Source of the DNA: Winogradskyella sp.
GTDB lineage: Bacteria; Bacteroidota; Bacteroidia; Flavobacteriales; Flavobacteriaceae
Assembly (NCBI RefSeq): GCF_028289625.1
Contig: NZ_JANQOM010000020.1
Span: 1-64,000, forward strand
Length of the DNA stretch: 64,000 nucleotides
Reading direction: 5' to 3'
In this document: positions 8,429 through 17,737 of the stretch, one piece after another
Numbering within the stretch: position 1 is the stretch's first letter
How the letters are laid out: the number at the start of each line of letters is the position of its first letter
Position numbers and translations under genes: made by a program
Notes under the pieces: generated by a model
The model's database searches: none
Seen by the model: only the letters and a program-made list of their open reading frames with translations
Told to the model about the DNA's origin: nothing

Positions 8429-8895
8429 ATCTTAATTTGTCGGTTAATTTGTTGTTGAAGCGAAATAAAAGTTTCAGTCCTTGAGACCCCTTTAATGCCT
8501 TGAATTTGTGTGTTTAAAAGATGCATTAAATGCTCATTATCCTTTGAAAGGATCTTAATAAAAATACTCCATTCTCCAGTAGTATAGTGGCATTCAATGA
8601 CTTCTGGTACGCGCTGTAGTTGTTTTACAGCTTCAGGATTGCTAACCGCTTTATCTAAATACACTCCAACAAAAGCCATTGTGGTGTAACCCAAAACTTT
8701 TGGGTTAATGATAAACTTGGAGCCAGACAACAAACCCGACTTTTCAAGTTTTTTAAGTCGTTGATGAATGGCAGCACCAGAAATGCCAACCTGTCGCGCA
8801 ATTTCTAAAATCGGTGTTCTGGCATCCTCCATTAATGCTCTCAGTATTTTTTTATCAATACCGTCAATATATATCCCTTTATCGCTAACTTTCAT
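8425..8895 (-). CDS. Lrp/AsnC family transcriptional regulator
   Basis: A 156-residue protein with an N-terminal helix-turn-helix (about residues 14-62, including IDKKILRALMEDARTPILEI and GISGAAIHQRLKKLE) and a C-terminal RAM/AsnC ligand-binding domain (about 70-150) that binds amino acids and controls oligomerisation. It lies 51 bases downstream of the saccharopine dehydrogenase gene in the same direction, which suggests control of lysine or related amino-acid metabolism. Candidate target sites occur upstream of ald. Its stop overlaps the start of the membrane glycosyltransferase gene. Confidence 0.94.
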   Translation of the reverse strand: MKVSDKGIYIDGIDKKILRALMEDARTPILEIARQVGISGAAIHQRLKKLEKSGLLSGSKFIINPKVLGYTTMAFVGVYLDKAVSNPEAVKQLQRVPEVIECHYTTGEWSIFIKILSKDNEHLMHLLNTQIQGIKGVSRTETFISLQQQINRQIKI

Positions 8896-8946
8896 GAAGA
8901 AGAACTTTAAAATTGAAAGTTAAAAATAAGAAAAGGATTATAAATT

Positions 8947-10311
8947 TTAAAGATTTAATGGGTTATAACCCAAATATGGTACTTCTTTTTCGTTAAATTG
9001 TACACCATAAATTTTTAGTTCCTTAAGAATAGGTGTATAAACTTCTCTTGAAATAGGAATTTGAACGCCAGGTGTTTTTATTTTGCCATTCAAAATATCT
9101 AAAGTGGCCATAGCGACAGGCAGACCAACGGTTTTTGCCATTGCTGTGTAAGTTTGATCTTCACCTACCACAACCATAGTAGCATCAATTTGATGTTTCT
9201 TTCCATCGAGTTCATAACCAAACTTATGATACATCACAATCATATCTTTATCGTCTTCATCCAATGTCCATTTATCCATCAATATTTTTGTTAGGATTTG
9301 TGCAGGCGTTGCCCTGTCCAATTCAACCATTTTATTAGGATTGAATATATCCAACTCTACTAATTTGTCCCATATAATATCATCTTGATCTATTTTTAAA
9401 GCATGTCTGAATTTTAATTCTACTGAATCTGTAGGACTGTAGGGTAGAAATGCATTGACGAAATCACGATAACTCATATTGGCGCTATCTTCAATCGTAT
9501 AACTATCGTCAGTCATACCAAGTTGAACAAATATATGCCAGGCTTTACTAAAACCAACACGTCTCATCGTACCGCGATATAGCGTTCTGGCATCGTCAAG
9601 ACCATATACATGCTGATACTTTAATGAATCTCTATTGGCGTAAGCTTCAAAACGACCATAGCCGTCAATATCTAAAAACTCAGTACGTCTAAATAGTCTG
9701 CCATATGGAATATATTTAAATTGATTTTCCTGTAAAAACTTGGCTGCTCCTCCTTGACCTGCCACTACCACATTCCTTGGATTCCACGTAAACTTGTAAT
9801 GCCAAAGATTGTCATCGCTTTCTGGTGCAACTAAACCACCAGTAAAAGATTCAAATAAAATCATTTTACCGCCATTATCCCTGATACGATCAATAACTTG
9901 CATAGCGCTCATATGGTCAATGCCTGGGTCGACGCCAATTTCGTTCATAAAGACGAGGTTGTTCGCGCTCGCATCTGCATCCAAAGCTTGCATCTCTTTA
10001 CTGATGTAAGAAGCCGTTACCATATGTTTCTTGTAAGTGATGCAATCCTTTGCCACTTCGATATGGAATCGTGCAGGAAGCATAGAGATAACAATATCAG
10101 TATTTTTAATGGCAGAAGTGCGAGATTCAGCATTAAAGACATCTAAATGAATAATAGTAACATTAGAGTGTTGACCAACAAGTTTTTTCGCATTTTCAAT
10201 ATTAAGATCACCTATAGTAATTTGAAGATTTTCAAGCTCTGATTTATCTAACAAATACTTAATAAGGTAAGATGATGATTTCCCTGCACCAATGATTAAA
10301 ATCTTTCGCAT
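8947..10311 (-). CDS. Saccharopine dehydrogenase family protein
   Basis: A 454-residue NAD(P)-dependent enzyme. The N-terminal Rossmann fold begins MRKILIIGAGKSSSYLIKYL. The rest matches the LYS9-like saccharopine dehydrogenase family (NADP domain, then the C-terminal catalytic domain with MNEIGVDPGIDHMSAM near residue 120 and LYRGTMRRVGFSKAWH near 240). It likely interconverts saccharopine with glutamate and aminoadipate semialdehyde, a step of lysine catabolism. The Lrp/AsnC gene follows 51 bases downstream. A glutaryl-CoA dehydrogenase gene at 54362 would belong to a later stage of lysine breakdown. Confidence 0.9.
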   Translation of the reverse strand: MRKILIIGAGKSSSYLIKYLLDKSELENLQITIGDLNIENAKKLVGQHSNVTIIHLDVFNAESRTSAIKNTDIVISMLPARFHIEVAKDCITYKKHMVTASYISKEMQALDADASANNLVFMNEIGVDPGIDHMSAMQVIDRIRDNGGKMILFESFTGGLVAPESDDNLWHYKFTWNPRNVVVAGQGGAAKFLQENQFKYIPYGRLFRRTEFLDIDGYGRFEAYANRDSLKYQHVYGLDDARTLYRGTMRRVGFSKAWHIFVQLGMTDDSYTIEDSANMSYRDFVNAFLPYSPTDSVELKFRHALKIDQDDIIWDKLVELDIFNPNKMVELDRATPAQILTKILMDKWTLDEDDKDMIVMYHKFGYELDGKKHQIDATMVVVGEDQTYTAMAKTVGLPVAMATLDILNGKIKTPGVQIPISREVYTPILKELKIYGVQFNEKEVPYLGYNPLNL

Positions 10312-10391
10312 AATGGCTTTATATGACTAATTTTGTAAGCACGAATGTAATAAATAGAAAAAGTAAAAGAAACATAAAAACGGTTTTACTT

Positions 10392-10781
10392 ATGAACAAA
10401 AAATTACTCATCACAGGCTCAATTTTAGGGATTTTAGGTATAGTTTTAGGAGCCTTTGCTGCCCATGGCTTGAAGGAATTAGTAGATGCTGACGCTATAA
10501 AATCTTTTGAAACAGGAGTCCGTTATCAAATGTACCATGCGTTTTTGCTTCTTATACTTGGAGGCACTTCTTTTGTTAGTGCTAAAAGCAAAAAAATAAT
10601 ATTTTATATAGTAATCATTGGCTTAATTTTCTTTTCTGGATCTATCTATGGATTAGCGACAAATGAGCTCTCAAGCTTTGATTTTAAAACTATTGCAATG
10701 ATAACACCAATAGGAGGTTTGCTTCTTATTGTAGCTTGGGTAGTGATATTAATCGGTATTATAAGAAATAAGGTCGATTAA
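10392..10781 (+). CDS. DUF423 family membrane protein
   Basis: A 129-residue protein with four predicted membrane helices. The start MNKKLLITGSILGILGIVLG then AFAAHGLK is the family signature (DUF423), and the length agrees with the usual 120-130 residues, which supports the ATG at 10392 over an in-frame ATG 69 bases upstream. The function is unknown. It lies 63 bases before pckA. Confidence 0.9.
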   Translation: MNKKLLITGSILGILGIVLGAFAAHGLKELVDADAIKSFETGVRYQMYHAFLLLILGGTSFVSAKSKKIIFYIVIIGLIFFSGSIYGLATNELSSFDFKTIAMITPIGGLLLIVAWVVILIGIIRNKVD

Positions 10782-10815
10782 TGTCATTTAGCCGTGTATT
10801 TTTAAAATAAAGTTA

Positions 10816-10823
10816 TAATTTTG
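10816..10823 (+). promoter_or_regulatory. Candidate -7 box for pckA
   Basis: TAATTTTG matches the Bacteroidota -7 consensus TAnnTTTG and lies 21 bases before the pckA ATG. No clear TTG element is found at the expected distance upstream, so the assignment is tentative. Confidence 0.4.
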
Positions 10824-10844
10824 CAGCTTAAACAACACAACAAT

Positions 10845-12464
10845 ATGGCTGACTATACATCTTCAACGAAAACGATTTCGTTAGAAAAATACGGCATTAA
10901 AAATGCCCAAATCCATTATCAATTAGAGCCCAAACAATTGCAAGCCATTACTGTAGAAAAAGGGATGGGCAAAGAAACACCTAATGGCACCTTAGCTATT
11001 AATACAGGGAAGTTCACTGGTCGTTCACCAGAAGACCGCTTTTTGGTAAAAGATGATTATACTAAGGATCGCATTTGGTGGGGAAAATCCAATAAGGCCA
11101 TTTCACCTGAGCATTTCGATTTTTTACAATCTGAAGTTGAGAAATACCTAAGTGGTAAGGAAGTGTTTGTTAGGGATGGTTATGTTTGTGCTGACCCTAA
11201 ATATAAAATGAACGTAAGGACGGTAACCGAATACCCATGGTCTAACATGTTTATTTATAACATGTTTTTAAGGCCTGATGAGGAAGAGCTAATCGACTTT
11301 GAAGAGGAGTGGCTGGTGCTATGTGCTCCAGGTTACGAATGTCCAAATCATGAAGCACACGGTTTAAGGCAAGGTAATTTCTCCATACTAAATTTCACTA
11401 AAAAGATTGCCTTAGTGGCAGGCTCCGCCTATACAGGTGAAATGAAGAAAGGTATTTTTACCGCCTTAAATTTTATTCTACCTGTAGAGAAAAACGTGTT
11501 GCCGATGCACTGTTCCGCAAATGTTGGTGAAGATGGAGAATCAGCTATATTTTTTGGTCTATCTGGAACAGGAAAAACGACCTTATCCACAGATCCAGAC
11601 CGTCAATTAATAGGTGATGATGAGCATGGATGGACTGTAGAAAACACCATCTTTAATTTTGAAGGTGGTTGCTATGCCAAGGTTATTGACTTGTCAGAAG
11701 AAAAGGAGCCAGATATTTACAGAGCCATTAGACCAGGTGCTATTTTAGAGAATGTCATCTTTAAGGACAATGGTGAAGTCGATTATTTAGATAGTACCAT
11801 TACACAGAATACGCGCGTAAGTTATCCCATTTATCATATCGATAACATAAAAACACCATCATATGCTGCTAACCCGAAGAATATTTTCTTCTTAACGGCA
11901 GACGCATTTGGTGTACTACCTCCAATATCCAAATTAACACCAGCACAGGCCGCTTATCATTTTATTTCGGGATATACGGCAAAGGTTGCAGGTACTGAAG
12001 CTGGAGTTGTAGAACCACAACCATCGTTTTCTGCATGTTTTGGAGCGCCTTTTATGCCTTTACATCCTGCAGAATATGCCGACATGTTGAGTAAAAAAAT
12101 GAAGGAAGCAAATGTTAATGTATGGTTGATTAATACGGGTTGGACAGGTGGTCCTTATGGTGTTGGAACACGTATGAAGCTAAAATATACCAGAGCTATG
12201 ATTACGGCAGCACTTAGCGGTGACTTAGGTGATTATACTTATGAAGATTATCATATTCATTCGGTGTTTGGTGTGGCACAACCTAGAACTTGTCCTGGTG
12301 TACCAACAGAGGTACTGAGCCCTAGAGCCACATGGAATGATGATAAAGCTTATTACGATATGGCATTTAAACTATCTAATGCCTTTAGAGAAAACTTTAA
12401 ACAATTTGAATCTGGTGCCTCTGAAGAAGTTAGACGAGGGGGGCCACAACGTTATAACTATTAA
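10845..12464 (+). CDS. pckA: Phosphoenolpyruvate carboxykinase (ATP)
   Basis: A 539-residue enzyme converting oxaloacetate and ATP to phosphoenolpyruvate, the entry step of gluconeogenesis. The P-loop GLSGTGKTTLS and the metal-binding GDDEHGW follow each other near residues 240-265. The TGRSPEDRF stretch near the N-terminus and the TGWTGGPYG loop near 430 are also typical. The ATG at 10845 gives MADYTSSTK and the normal family length. Upstream codons in frame would start only at TTG. A bidirectional terminator separates it from hemD. Confidence 0.97.
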   Translation: MADYTSSTKTISLEKYGIKNAQIHYQLEPKQLQAITVEKGMGKETPNGTLAINTGKFTGRSPEDRFLVKDDYTKDRIWWGKSNKAISPEHFDFLQSEVEKYLSGKEVFVRDGYVCADPKYKMNVRTVTEYPWSNMFIYNMFLRPDEEELIDFEEEWLVLCAPGYECPNHEAHGLRQGNFSILNFTKKIALVAGSAYTGEMKKGIFTALNFILPVEKNVLPMHCSANVGEDGESAIFFGLSGTGKTTLSTDPDRQLIGDDEHGWTVENTIFNFEGGCYAKVIDLSEEKEPDIYRAIRPGAILENVIFKDNGEVDYLDSTITQNTRVSYPIYHIDNIKTPSYAANPKNIFFLTADAFGVLPPISKLTPAQAAYHFISGYTAKVAGTEAGVVEPQPSFSACFGAPFMPLHPAEYADMLSKKMKEANVNVWLINTGWTGGPYGVGTRMKLKYTRAMITAALSGDLGDYTYEDYHIHSVFGVAQPRTCPGVPTEVLSPRATWNDDKAYYDMAFKLSNAFRENFKQFESGASEEVRRGGPQRYNY

Positions 12465-12483
12465 CGATATTAATCATTGACAT

Positions 12484-12520
12484 AAAAAAAGCGATTCTAA
12501 TTTTTAGAATCGCTTTTTTT
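12484..12520. terminator. Bidirectional terminator between pckA and hemD
   Basis: A perfect 17-bp stem (AAAAAAAGCGATTCTAA and its complement) surrounds a three-base loop, giving a T-tract in both directions. It serves the convergent genes pckA (plus) and hemD (minus). Confidence 0.93.
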
Positions 12521-12540
12521 ATGTTTTCAAGTAAACCTAA

Positions 12541-13290
12541 TTACTTTCCTTTATTTACAGCGTCAATATACTTCTGTAATGCCATAGTCATTGATGGCGT
12601 TTCAGGGGTTGGTGCCGCAATATCTACACGAAGTCCTTTTTCCTTAACCGCTTTAACCGTTGTATTACCAAACACAGCAATACGTGTATCATTTTGTTTA
12701 AAGTCTGGGAAATTATGGAATAGAGACTCTATACCTGATGGGCTAAAAAACACTAGAATATCGTAGTAAACGTCTGCCAAATCCGATAAATCACTAATTA
12801 CGGTTTTATAGAATGTGGCTTGTTTCCAGTTAACGCCCAAATTATCCAAAGTTTCTGGGATAATTGGTTTTACCTTGTCTGTAGTAGGTAATAAAAAGGT
12901 CTCATCCTTGTATTTTTTAATTAAAGGTGTAAGATCTCCAAAAGTACGTTTGCCCACATAGATTTTACGCTTTCTGTAGACAACGTATTTCTGTAAGTAG
13001 TAGGCAACGGCTTCAGATTGGCAGAAATACTTCATGGTATCTGGTACCTTAAAACGCATTTCGTCTGCAATTCTAAAGAAATGATCCACAGAATTTCTGC
13101 TGGTTAAAATAATCGCAGTAAACTTACTGAGATCGATTTTTTGTTGTCTAATTTCTTTTGCTGAAACACCCTCTACATGAATAAAAGGTCTGAAGTCAAC
13201 TTTAACTTTTTGCTTTTCCTGTAAGTCAAAGTATGGAGAGTTCTCTATTTTAGGCTCTGGCTGTGATACTAAAATCGTTTTCACTTTCAT
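12541..13290 (-). CDS. hemD: Uroporphyrinogen-III synthase
   Basis: A 249-residue protein of the HemD family, which cyclises and inverts ring D of hydroxymethylbilane on the way to heme. The family is poorly conserved. Recognisable parts are the start MKVKTILVSQPEP, the ILTSRNSVDHFF segment near residue 60, YFCQSEAVAYYLQ near 90 and the FFSPSGIESLF segment near 180. It follows a DUF4271 membrane protein gene with a 17-base gap, an order commonly found in flavobacteria. Confidence 0.9.
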   Translation of the reverse strand: MKVKTILVSQPEPKIENSPYFDLQEKQKVKVDFRPFIHVEGVSAKEIRQQKIDLSKFTAIILTSRNSVDHFFRIADEMRFKVPDTMKYFCQSEAVAYYLQKYVVYRKRKIYVGKRTFGDLTPLIKKYKDETFLLPTTDKVKPIIPETLDNLGVNWKQATFYKTVISDLSDLADVYYDILVFFSPSGIESLFHNFPDFKQNDTRIAVFGNTTVKAVKEKGLRVDIAAPTPETPSMTMALQKYIDAVNKGK

Positions 13291-13307
13291 AGGTAAACCT
13301 CTTTGTT

Positions 13308-13958
13308 TTAAGCATTATACTCTCTAATTACCTTATATAAAAGCACATAAGGCGCAATTTCGAGAGCGCAAAGATACAACAAAAAATAGAAATAATTGGG
13401 ATTTATTATTTTTTGATAGTTTTTAAATGAAGTTGCAAAGCCAATAAGGTTTATTAAGCAAATCAAAGAAAAAGATACAATTATGATAATTTTTGAATAA
13501 TTCGAAGTGTATAATAACAAAAGGTTGGCAGGTAACAAGATAAACCCTGAGTAGTTAAGGAATGTGATTTTTTGAAACAGGTATCCATCCACAATACTAT
13601 CTATTTCAAAGAGACTACCAATGAGTCGTTCTAATAGTGTTTTGATAATGACAATGACCGCAACTGCAAAGAATAATTTCAGAAAAAAGACCAATTCAAA
13701 CGCTAAGGGAGAAATAAAAGTTGAATAGCTAAAATACAGGAATATACTTCCCGAAAATGCTAGATTAAGAAACAGGAAACCATCAAAAGGATCGATGAAC
13801 TTTTGATCTTTACTGTAAATCTTCAAATATTTGGAATTGCCTATTACTGATAAAAAATCATTAAAGCGCAATGTATTTAGATATTTGGCGATTGTTATGG
13901 CAACTATTCCCAAAATCGTGAATACCGTAAACCACTCGTAAGTAATAAAATTCCGCAT
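13308..13958 (-). CDS. DUF4271 family membrane protein
   Basis: A 216-residue membrane protein with about six hydrophobic helices. The start MRNFITYEWFTVFTILG and its position directly before hemD identify it as the DUF4271 protein of flavobacterial genomes. The biochemical role is unknown. Because it precedes hemD in one transcription unit, a link to heme or membrane assembly has some support from context only. Confidence 0.85.
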   Translation of the reverse strand: MRNFITYEWFTVFTILGIVAITIAKYLNTLRFNDFLSVIGNSKYLKIYSKDQKFIDPFDGFLFLNLAFSGSIFLYFSYSTFISPLAFELVFFLKLFFAVAVIVIIKTLLERLIGSLFEIDSIVDGYLFQKITFLNYSGFILLPANLLLLYTSNYSKIIIIVSFSLICLINLIGFATSFKNYQKIINPNYFYFLLYLCALEIAPYVLLYKVIREYNA

Positions 13959-14042
13959 AATTGCTAAATTATAAAGAAAAAAAAGGGTAACATAATTAAA
14001 ATCTTAATAATCCTATAACAGGTTAGAATCCATTAAAAACTT

Positions 14043-14050
14043 TACATTTG
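14043..14050 (+). promoter_or_regulatory. Candidate -7 box for the mannosyltransferase operon
   Basis: TACATTTG matches TAnnTTTG, with a TTAG (TTG-like) 17 bases upstream. It would give an untranslated leader of about 40 bases before the ATG at 14096. Confidence 0.5.
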
Positions 14051-14095
14051 CTGGAAATTCTATCTGCAACATTATCTTGCTATAAAAGTTTATAA

Positions 14096-14821
14096 ATGTC
14101 CGACGCACTAGTCATCATTCCTACTTATAATGAAATTGAAAACATTGAAGCCATTATTAGGTCTGTGTTTTCACAAGAAAAAGTATTTCATGTTTTGGTA
14201 GTAGATGATAATTCGCCAGATAAAACTGCTGAAAAGGTTAAGACGATACAAAGTGAGTTTTCAGATCAGTTGTTTTTATTAGAACGCAATAAAAAAGAAG
14301 GTTTAGGAAGGGCTTATATCGTTGGATTTAAATGGGCCTTGGAGAAATCCTATGACTATATCTTTGAAATGGATGCCGATTTTTCTCATAATCCAGATGA
14401 CTTAATTAAATTGTATGAAGCCTGTGCTGAAGTAGGTGCTGATGTTTCGGTAGGTTCAAGATATGTAGAAGGTATTACGGTTGTTAATTGGCCGTTGTCT
14501 AGAATTTTGTTGTCTTATGGAGCGTCTAGATACGTGCGTTTTATAACAGGAATGAAGCTTAAAGATTCCACAGCAGGATTTATATGCTATAAAAGAAAAG
14601 TGCTAGAAACCATAGATTTAAATAAAGTAAGATTTATAGGCTATGCGTTTCAAATTGAAATGAAATTTAAAGCGTATAAAAAAGGGTTTCAAATTATTGA
14701 AATTCCTGTTATTTTTAAGGATAGAATTAAAGGAAAATCAAAAATGAGCAGCAGTATTATCTCTGAAGCCATTTTTGGGGTTATTAGTTTAAAATTAAAA
14801 AGCTTATTTACCAAGTCGTAA
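14096..14821 (+). CDS. Polyprenol monophosphomannose synthase (GT2)
   Basis: A 241-residue cytoplasmic GT-A glycosyltransferase of the DPM1 type. LVIIPTYNEIENIE near the N-terminus, VVDDNSPDKT near residue 37 and the metal-binding MDADFSHNP near 92 are diagnostic, as is RFIGYAFQIEMKFKAYKKGF near 180. It transfers a sugar (usually mannose) from GDP-mannose to polyprenyl phosphate. It lacks the C-terminal membrane segments of some relatives. The product would be the donor for GT-C enzymes such as the one at 7067. It is followed four bases later by the dihydroorotase gene. Confidence 0.93.
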   Translation: MSDALVIIPTYNEIENIEAIIRSVFSQEKVFHVLVVDDNSPDKTAEKVKTIQSEFSDQLFLLERNKKEGLGRAYIVGFKWALEKSYDYIFEMDADFSHNPDDLIKLYEACAEVGADVSVGSRYVEGITVVNWPLSRILLSYGASRYVRFITGMKLKDSTAGFICYKRKVLETIDLNKVRFIGYAFQIEMKFKAYKKGFQIIEIPVIFKDRIKGKSKMSSSIISEAIFGVISLKLKSLFTKS

Positions 14822-14825
14822 AAAC

Positions 14826-16169
14826 ATGAAAGGACATACCCTCATTAAAAATGCCAAGATAGTTAACGAAGGTAAAACTATTGAAGGTGATATTCTCATT
14901 GAGAACGATATTATTAAGGAAGTAGATACGTCGATTAGTGTAAAATCAGCCGATATGACGGTCATTGATGCAGAAGGCAATTATGTGTTGCCTGGTATGA
15001 TTGATGATCAGGTACATTTTAGAGAACCAGGACTTACTCATAAGGCAGATATTGAGACAGAATCAAAAGCCGCTTTAGCTGGTGGTATTACGTCTTTTAT
15101 AGAAATGCCTAATACCAATCCGCAAACTACAACAGTTGAAAAATTAGAAGAAAAGTTCGCCATAGCTTCAAAAGCATCACATGCTAATTATTCCTTTATG
15201 TTTGGTGGCACTAATGATAATTTAGATGAAATTCTGAAAGTAGATACTAAAACAGTTGCTGGACTTAAAATATTTCTTGGGTCTTCTACGGGTAATATGT
15301 TAGTGGATGACCCTAAAGTGCTCGAAAATATATTTTCAAATACGGATCTGGTAATCTCAGTACATTGTGAGGATGAAGGCACTATCAGAAAAAACTTAGC
15401 AAAATATAAAGCAGAATATGGGGATGATATTCCTATGGAATTGCACCCTATTATTAGAAGTGAAGAAGCTTGCTATTTATCATCATCTAAAGCTATTGAA
15501 CTGGCTAAAAAAACTGGTGCCAGACTGCACGTCTTCCATTTGTCTACTGGGAAGGAAACCAATTTATTCACCAATAAAATTCCATTAAAAGATAAGAAGA
15601 TTACATCCGAAGTTTGTATTCACCATTTATGGTTTTCAGATGAAGATTATGCTAAAAAAGGAAGCCATATTAAGTGGAATCCAGCCGTAAAGACTTCAAA
15701 AGACAGAACGCAACTTCTTGAGGCACTGTTAGACAATAGAATAGACGTTATTGCTACGGACCATGCTCCTCATACCATCGAAGAAAAGAGTAATCCCTAC
15801 ACAAGTGCTCCATCTGGCGGACCGTTAGTACAACACGCATTAGTTGCTCTACTAGAGATGTGTCACCAAGGAAAAATATCAATAGAAAAAATCGTTGAAA
15901 AAGCTTGTCATAATCCGGCAATATTATTTGATGTCGAAAAAAGAGGTTATATAAAGGAAGGTTATTTTGCCGACTTGGTTATTGTGGATTTAAATAATCC
16001 TTGGACCGTAAATAAAAGCAATATTTTATATAAATGTGGATGGTCTCCTTTTGAAGGGAATACCTTTAGAAGTAGAATAACACACACCTTTATTAATGGT
16101 CAGCTAGCCTATAACAATTTTAAGGTTTTAGACGTTAAAGCAGGACGACGATTAACTTTTAATAGATAA
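14826..16169 (+). CDS. pyrC: Dihydroorotase, Q-x-H variant
   Basis: A 447-residue amidohydrolase of the type I dihydroorotase/allantoinase group, expected to cyclise N-carbamoyl-aspartate in pyrimidine synthesis. The signature DDQVHFREPGLTHK is at residues 60-73. Most relatives have H-x-H at the metal site; here the first His is Gln62 while His64 remains. The other site residues look intact: GLKIFLGSSTG (candidate carbamylated Lys), LHVFHLST, CIHHLWF and IATDHAPHT. The variant appears familiar from other Bacteroidota, so it is probably functional. It overlaps the DUF4296 gene by one base (TAATG). Confidence 0.9.
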   Translation: MKGHTLIKNAKIVNEGKTIEGDILIENDIIKEVDTSISVKSADMTVIDAEGNYVLPGMIDDQVHFREPGLTHKADIETESKAALAGGITSFIEMPNTNPQTTTVEKLEEKFAIASKASHANYSFMFGGTNDNLDEILKVDTKTVAGLKIFLGSSTGNMLVDDPKVLENIFSNTDLVISVHCEDEGTIRKNLAKYKAEYGDDIPMELHPIIRSEEACYLSSSKAIELAKKTGARLHVFHLSTGKETNLFTNKIPLKDKKITSEVCIHHLWFSDEDYAKKGSHIKWNPAVKTSKDRTQLLEALLDNRIDVIATDHAPHTIEEKSNPYTSAPSGGPLVQHALVALLEMCHQGKISIEKIVEKACHNPAILFDVEKRGYIKEGYFADLVIVDLNNPWTVNKSNILYKCGWSPFEGNTFRSRITHTFINGQLAYNNFKVLDVKAGRRLTFNR

Positions 16170-16624
16170 TGAACCGAATCTTAAGTATTTTATTGGGATT
16201 TTTTTTTCTGTTTTTTGCTTGTGAAGATAAAAACAAACCCAAAAAACCACAAAATCTCATTCCAAAAGATCAAATGGAAAAGATTATATATGATCTTTAT
16301 ATAATTACTTCAGCAAAAGGCGTTAATAAAAAAGTATTAGAAGAAAATAATATCATACCAGAGACTTATATATTGACCAAACACAATATAGATAGCTTGC
16401 AATTTGCAGAGAGCAATGACTATTATGCATTTGATTCTGAAGGGTATAAAATAATTATTGATAATGTAAAGAAAAGGCTTCAGGAGGAAAAGGAATACTT
16501 TGAAGAACTACAAAAAAAGGAAGCAAAGGCTACAAAACGCAGAAGAGATTCCATAAGCAAAGTCAATAGTAAGATAAAAAAAGATTCAATAGTAAAAACA
16601 AAAAAATTAACACCAATAAACTAG
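16169..16624 (+). CDS. DUF4296 lipoprotein
   Basis: A 151-residue lipoprotein. The signal peptide ends at Cys18 (FFLFFAC). The domain following it (IPKDQMEKIIYDLYIITSAKG, then about 60 more residues) is DUF4296, found in Bacteroidota directly after dihydroorotase. The C-terminal 40 residues are Lys/Glu/Ser-rich and probably flexible or coiled. The function is unknown. It is translationally coupled to pyrC and converges on the epimerase gene with a four-base overlap. Confidence 0.88.
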   Translation: MNRILSILLGFFFLFFACEDKNKPKKPQNLIPKDQMEKIIYDLYIITSAKGVNKKVLEENNIIPETYILTKHNIDSLQFAESNDYYAFDSEGYKIIIDNVKKRLQEEKEYFEELQKKEAKATKRRRDSISKVNSKIKKDSIVKTKKLTPIN

Positions 16625-17646
16625 CCTTGATTTTTAAGGTCTTTTAAGTATGAGCTACAAACTTCATTAATGGATTGGTCTACAGGCTTAAACTTAAAAC
16701 CTATGGTATTTTTAAGTTTGGAATTATCATATTTTGTAATGCTTGTGGCAGATTTTGCAGTTTGTTTGGAGAGACTGCGTCGTGTGTTAAAAAGCTTATG
16801 TTTTAACCAGTCTAGTCGCCATGCTAAATTTAGCAACCATGGTTTTGCTTCTTTTTTAGGTGGAACAGCATTTAATGCTTTTGCCACTCTATATTGAAAG
16901 TCTTTGAAGCTAAGGTTTTCAGATACTAAAATAAAACGTTCATTTTTAATATCGGTTTTCATGAGTTGAACCATAGCGTTAACAACATCAAAAACATCGA
17001 CATAACCAACAATACCAGTAACATAATAGCGCATACCGTTATTGATTTGCCTAAATAGATTGCCACTACTTCCGCCTTTCCAATAACCAGCCCCAAGAAT
17101 GATTCCTGGATTTACAACTATAGCATCAATACCTTCTTGTGCTCCACGCCACACTTCGAGTTCGGCACCATATTTAGTAATAGCGTACACACTATTGTCT
17201 CCTTCAGGATTCCAAGCAGTTTGCTCATCAATAAGTTCTTCCGGGTTTTCCTCATGCCCAATGGCTGCAATTGAGCTTATGTAGCATAACTTATCTATGG
17301 AGTGACTAATACACAAGTTGACAATGTTGGCAGTACCTTGAATATTTATTTTACGTAAAAGATGATATTTATCGGGCTCAAAAGAGACAAATGCTGCACA
17401 ATGATAAACGTGTGTTACATCCTTAAAGGCCTTTTGAAGTTGAGGAATATCATTAATGTCGGCTTTTACCCAATTTATGCTATTAAATAGAGATTCAGAC
17501 TCCTCAGAAAAATAAGAAAATACATGAGAAACACGTTGTAATGTCTTTTCTCTTCTGTAAGTAGCACGGACATGTTCGCCATTGCTCACCAACTTAAAAA
17601 GTAGATGGGCACCAACTAAGCCTGTTCCTCCCGTAACTAATATCAT
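16621..17646 (-). CDS. NAD-dependent epimerase/dehydratase family protein
   Basis: A 341-residue extended short-chain dehydrogenase. The cofactor motif TGGTGLVGAH starts at residue 5, YISSIAAIG supplies the active-site Ser region, and the catalytic pair Y154-K158 sits in YAITKYGAE. Members of this flavobacterial group resemble dihydroflavonol reductase or sugar/sterol epimerases; the substrate is unknown. It sits at a conserved position after DUF4296 on the opposite strand. Confidence 0.9.
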   Translation of the reverse strand: MILVTGGTGLVGAHLLFKLVSNGEHVRATYRREKTLQRVSHVFSYFSEESESLFNSINWVKADINDIPQLQKAFKDVTHVYHCAAFVSFEPDKYHLLRKINIQGTANIVNLCISHSIDKLCYISSIAAIGHEENPEELIDEQTAWNPEGDNSVYAITKYGAELEVWRGAQEGIDAIVVNPGIILGAGYWKGGSSGNLFRQINNGMRYYVTGIVGYVDVFDVVNAMVQLMKTDIKNERFILVSENLSFKDFQYRVAKALNAVPPKKEAKPWLLNLAWRLDWLKHKLFNTRRSLSKQTAKSATSITKYDNSKLKNTIGFKFKPVDQSINEVCSSYLKDLKNQG

Positions 17647-17737
17647 CTCTTAATCTTGATTAAAATAAAACTAGGCTACTAAGCCTTCCTTTGTCGGCAG
17701 ACCGGCGTAACCGAAGTAAAATTACGTTAAAATTGTC

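Noticed and set aside
17681-17716. GC-rich patch (CTTTGTCGGCAGACCGGCG) before tyrS
   Set aside because: It has partial dyad symmetry and could be a repeat remnant, but no second copy or clear ends were seen, so it is not listed as a repeat.
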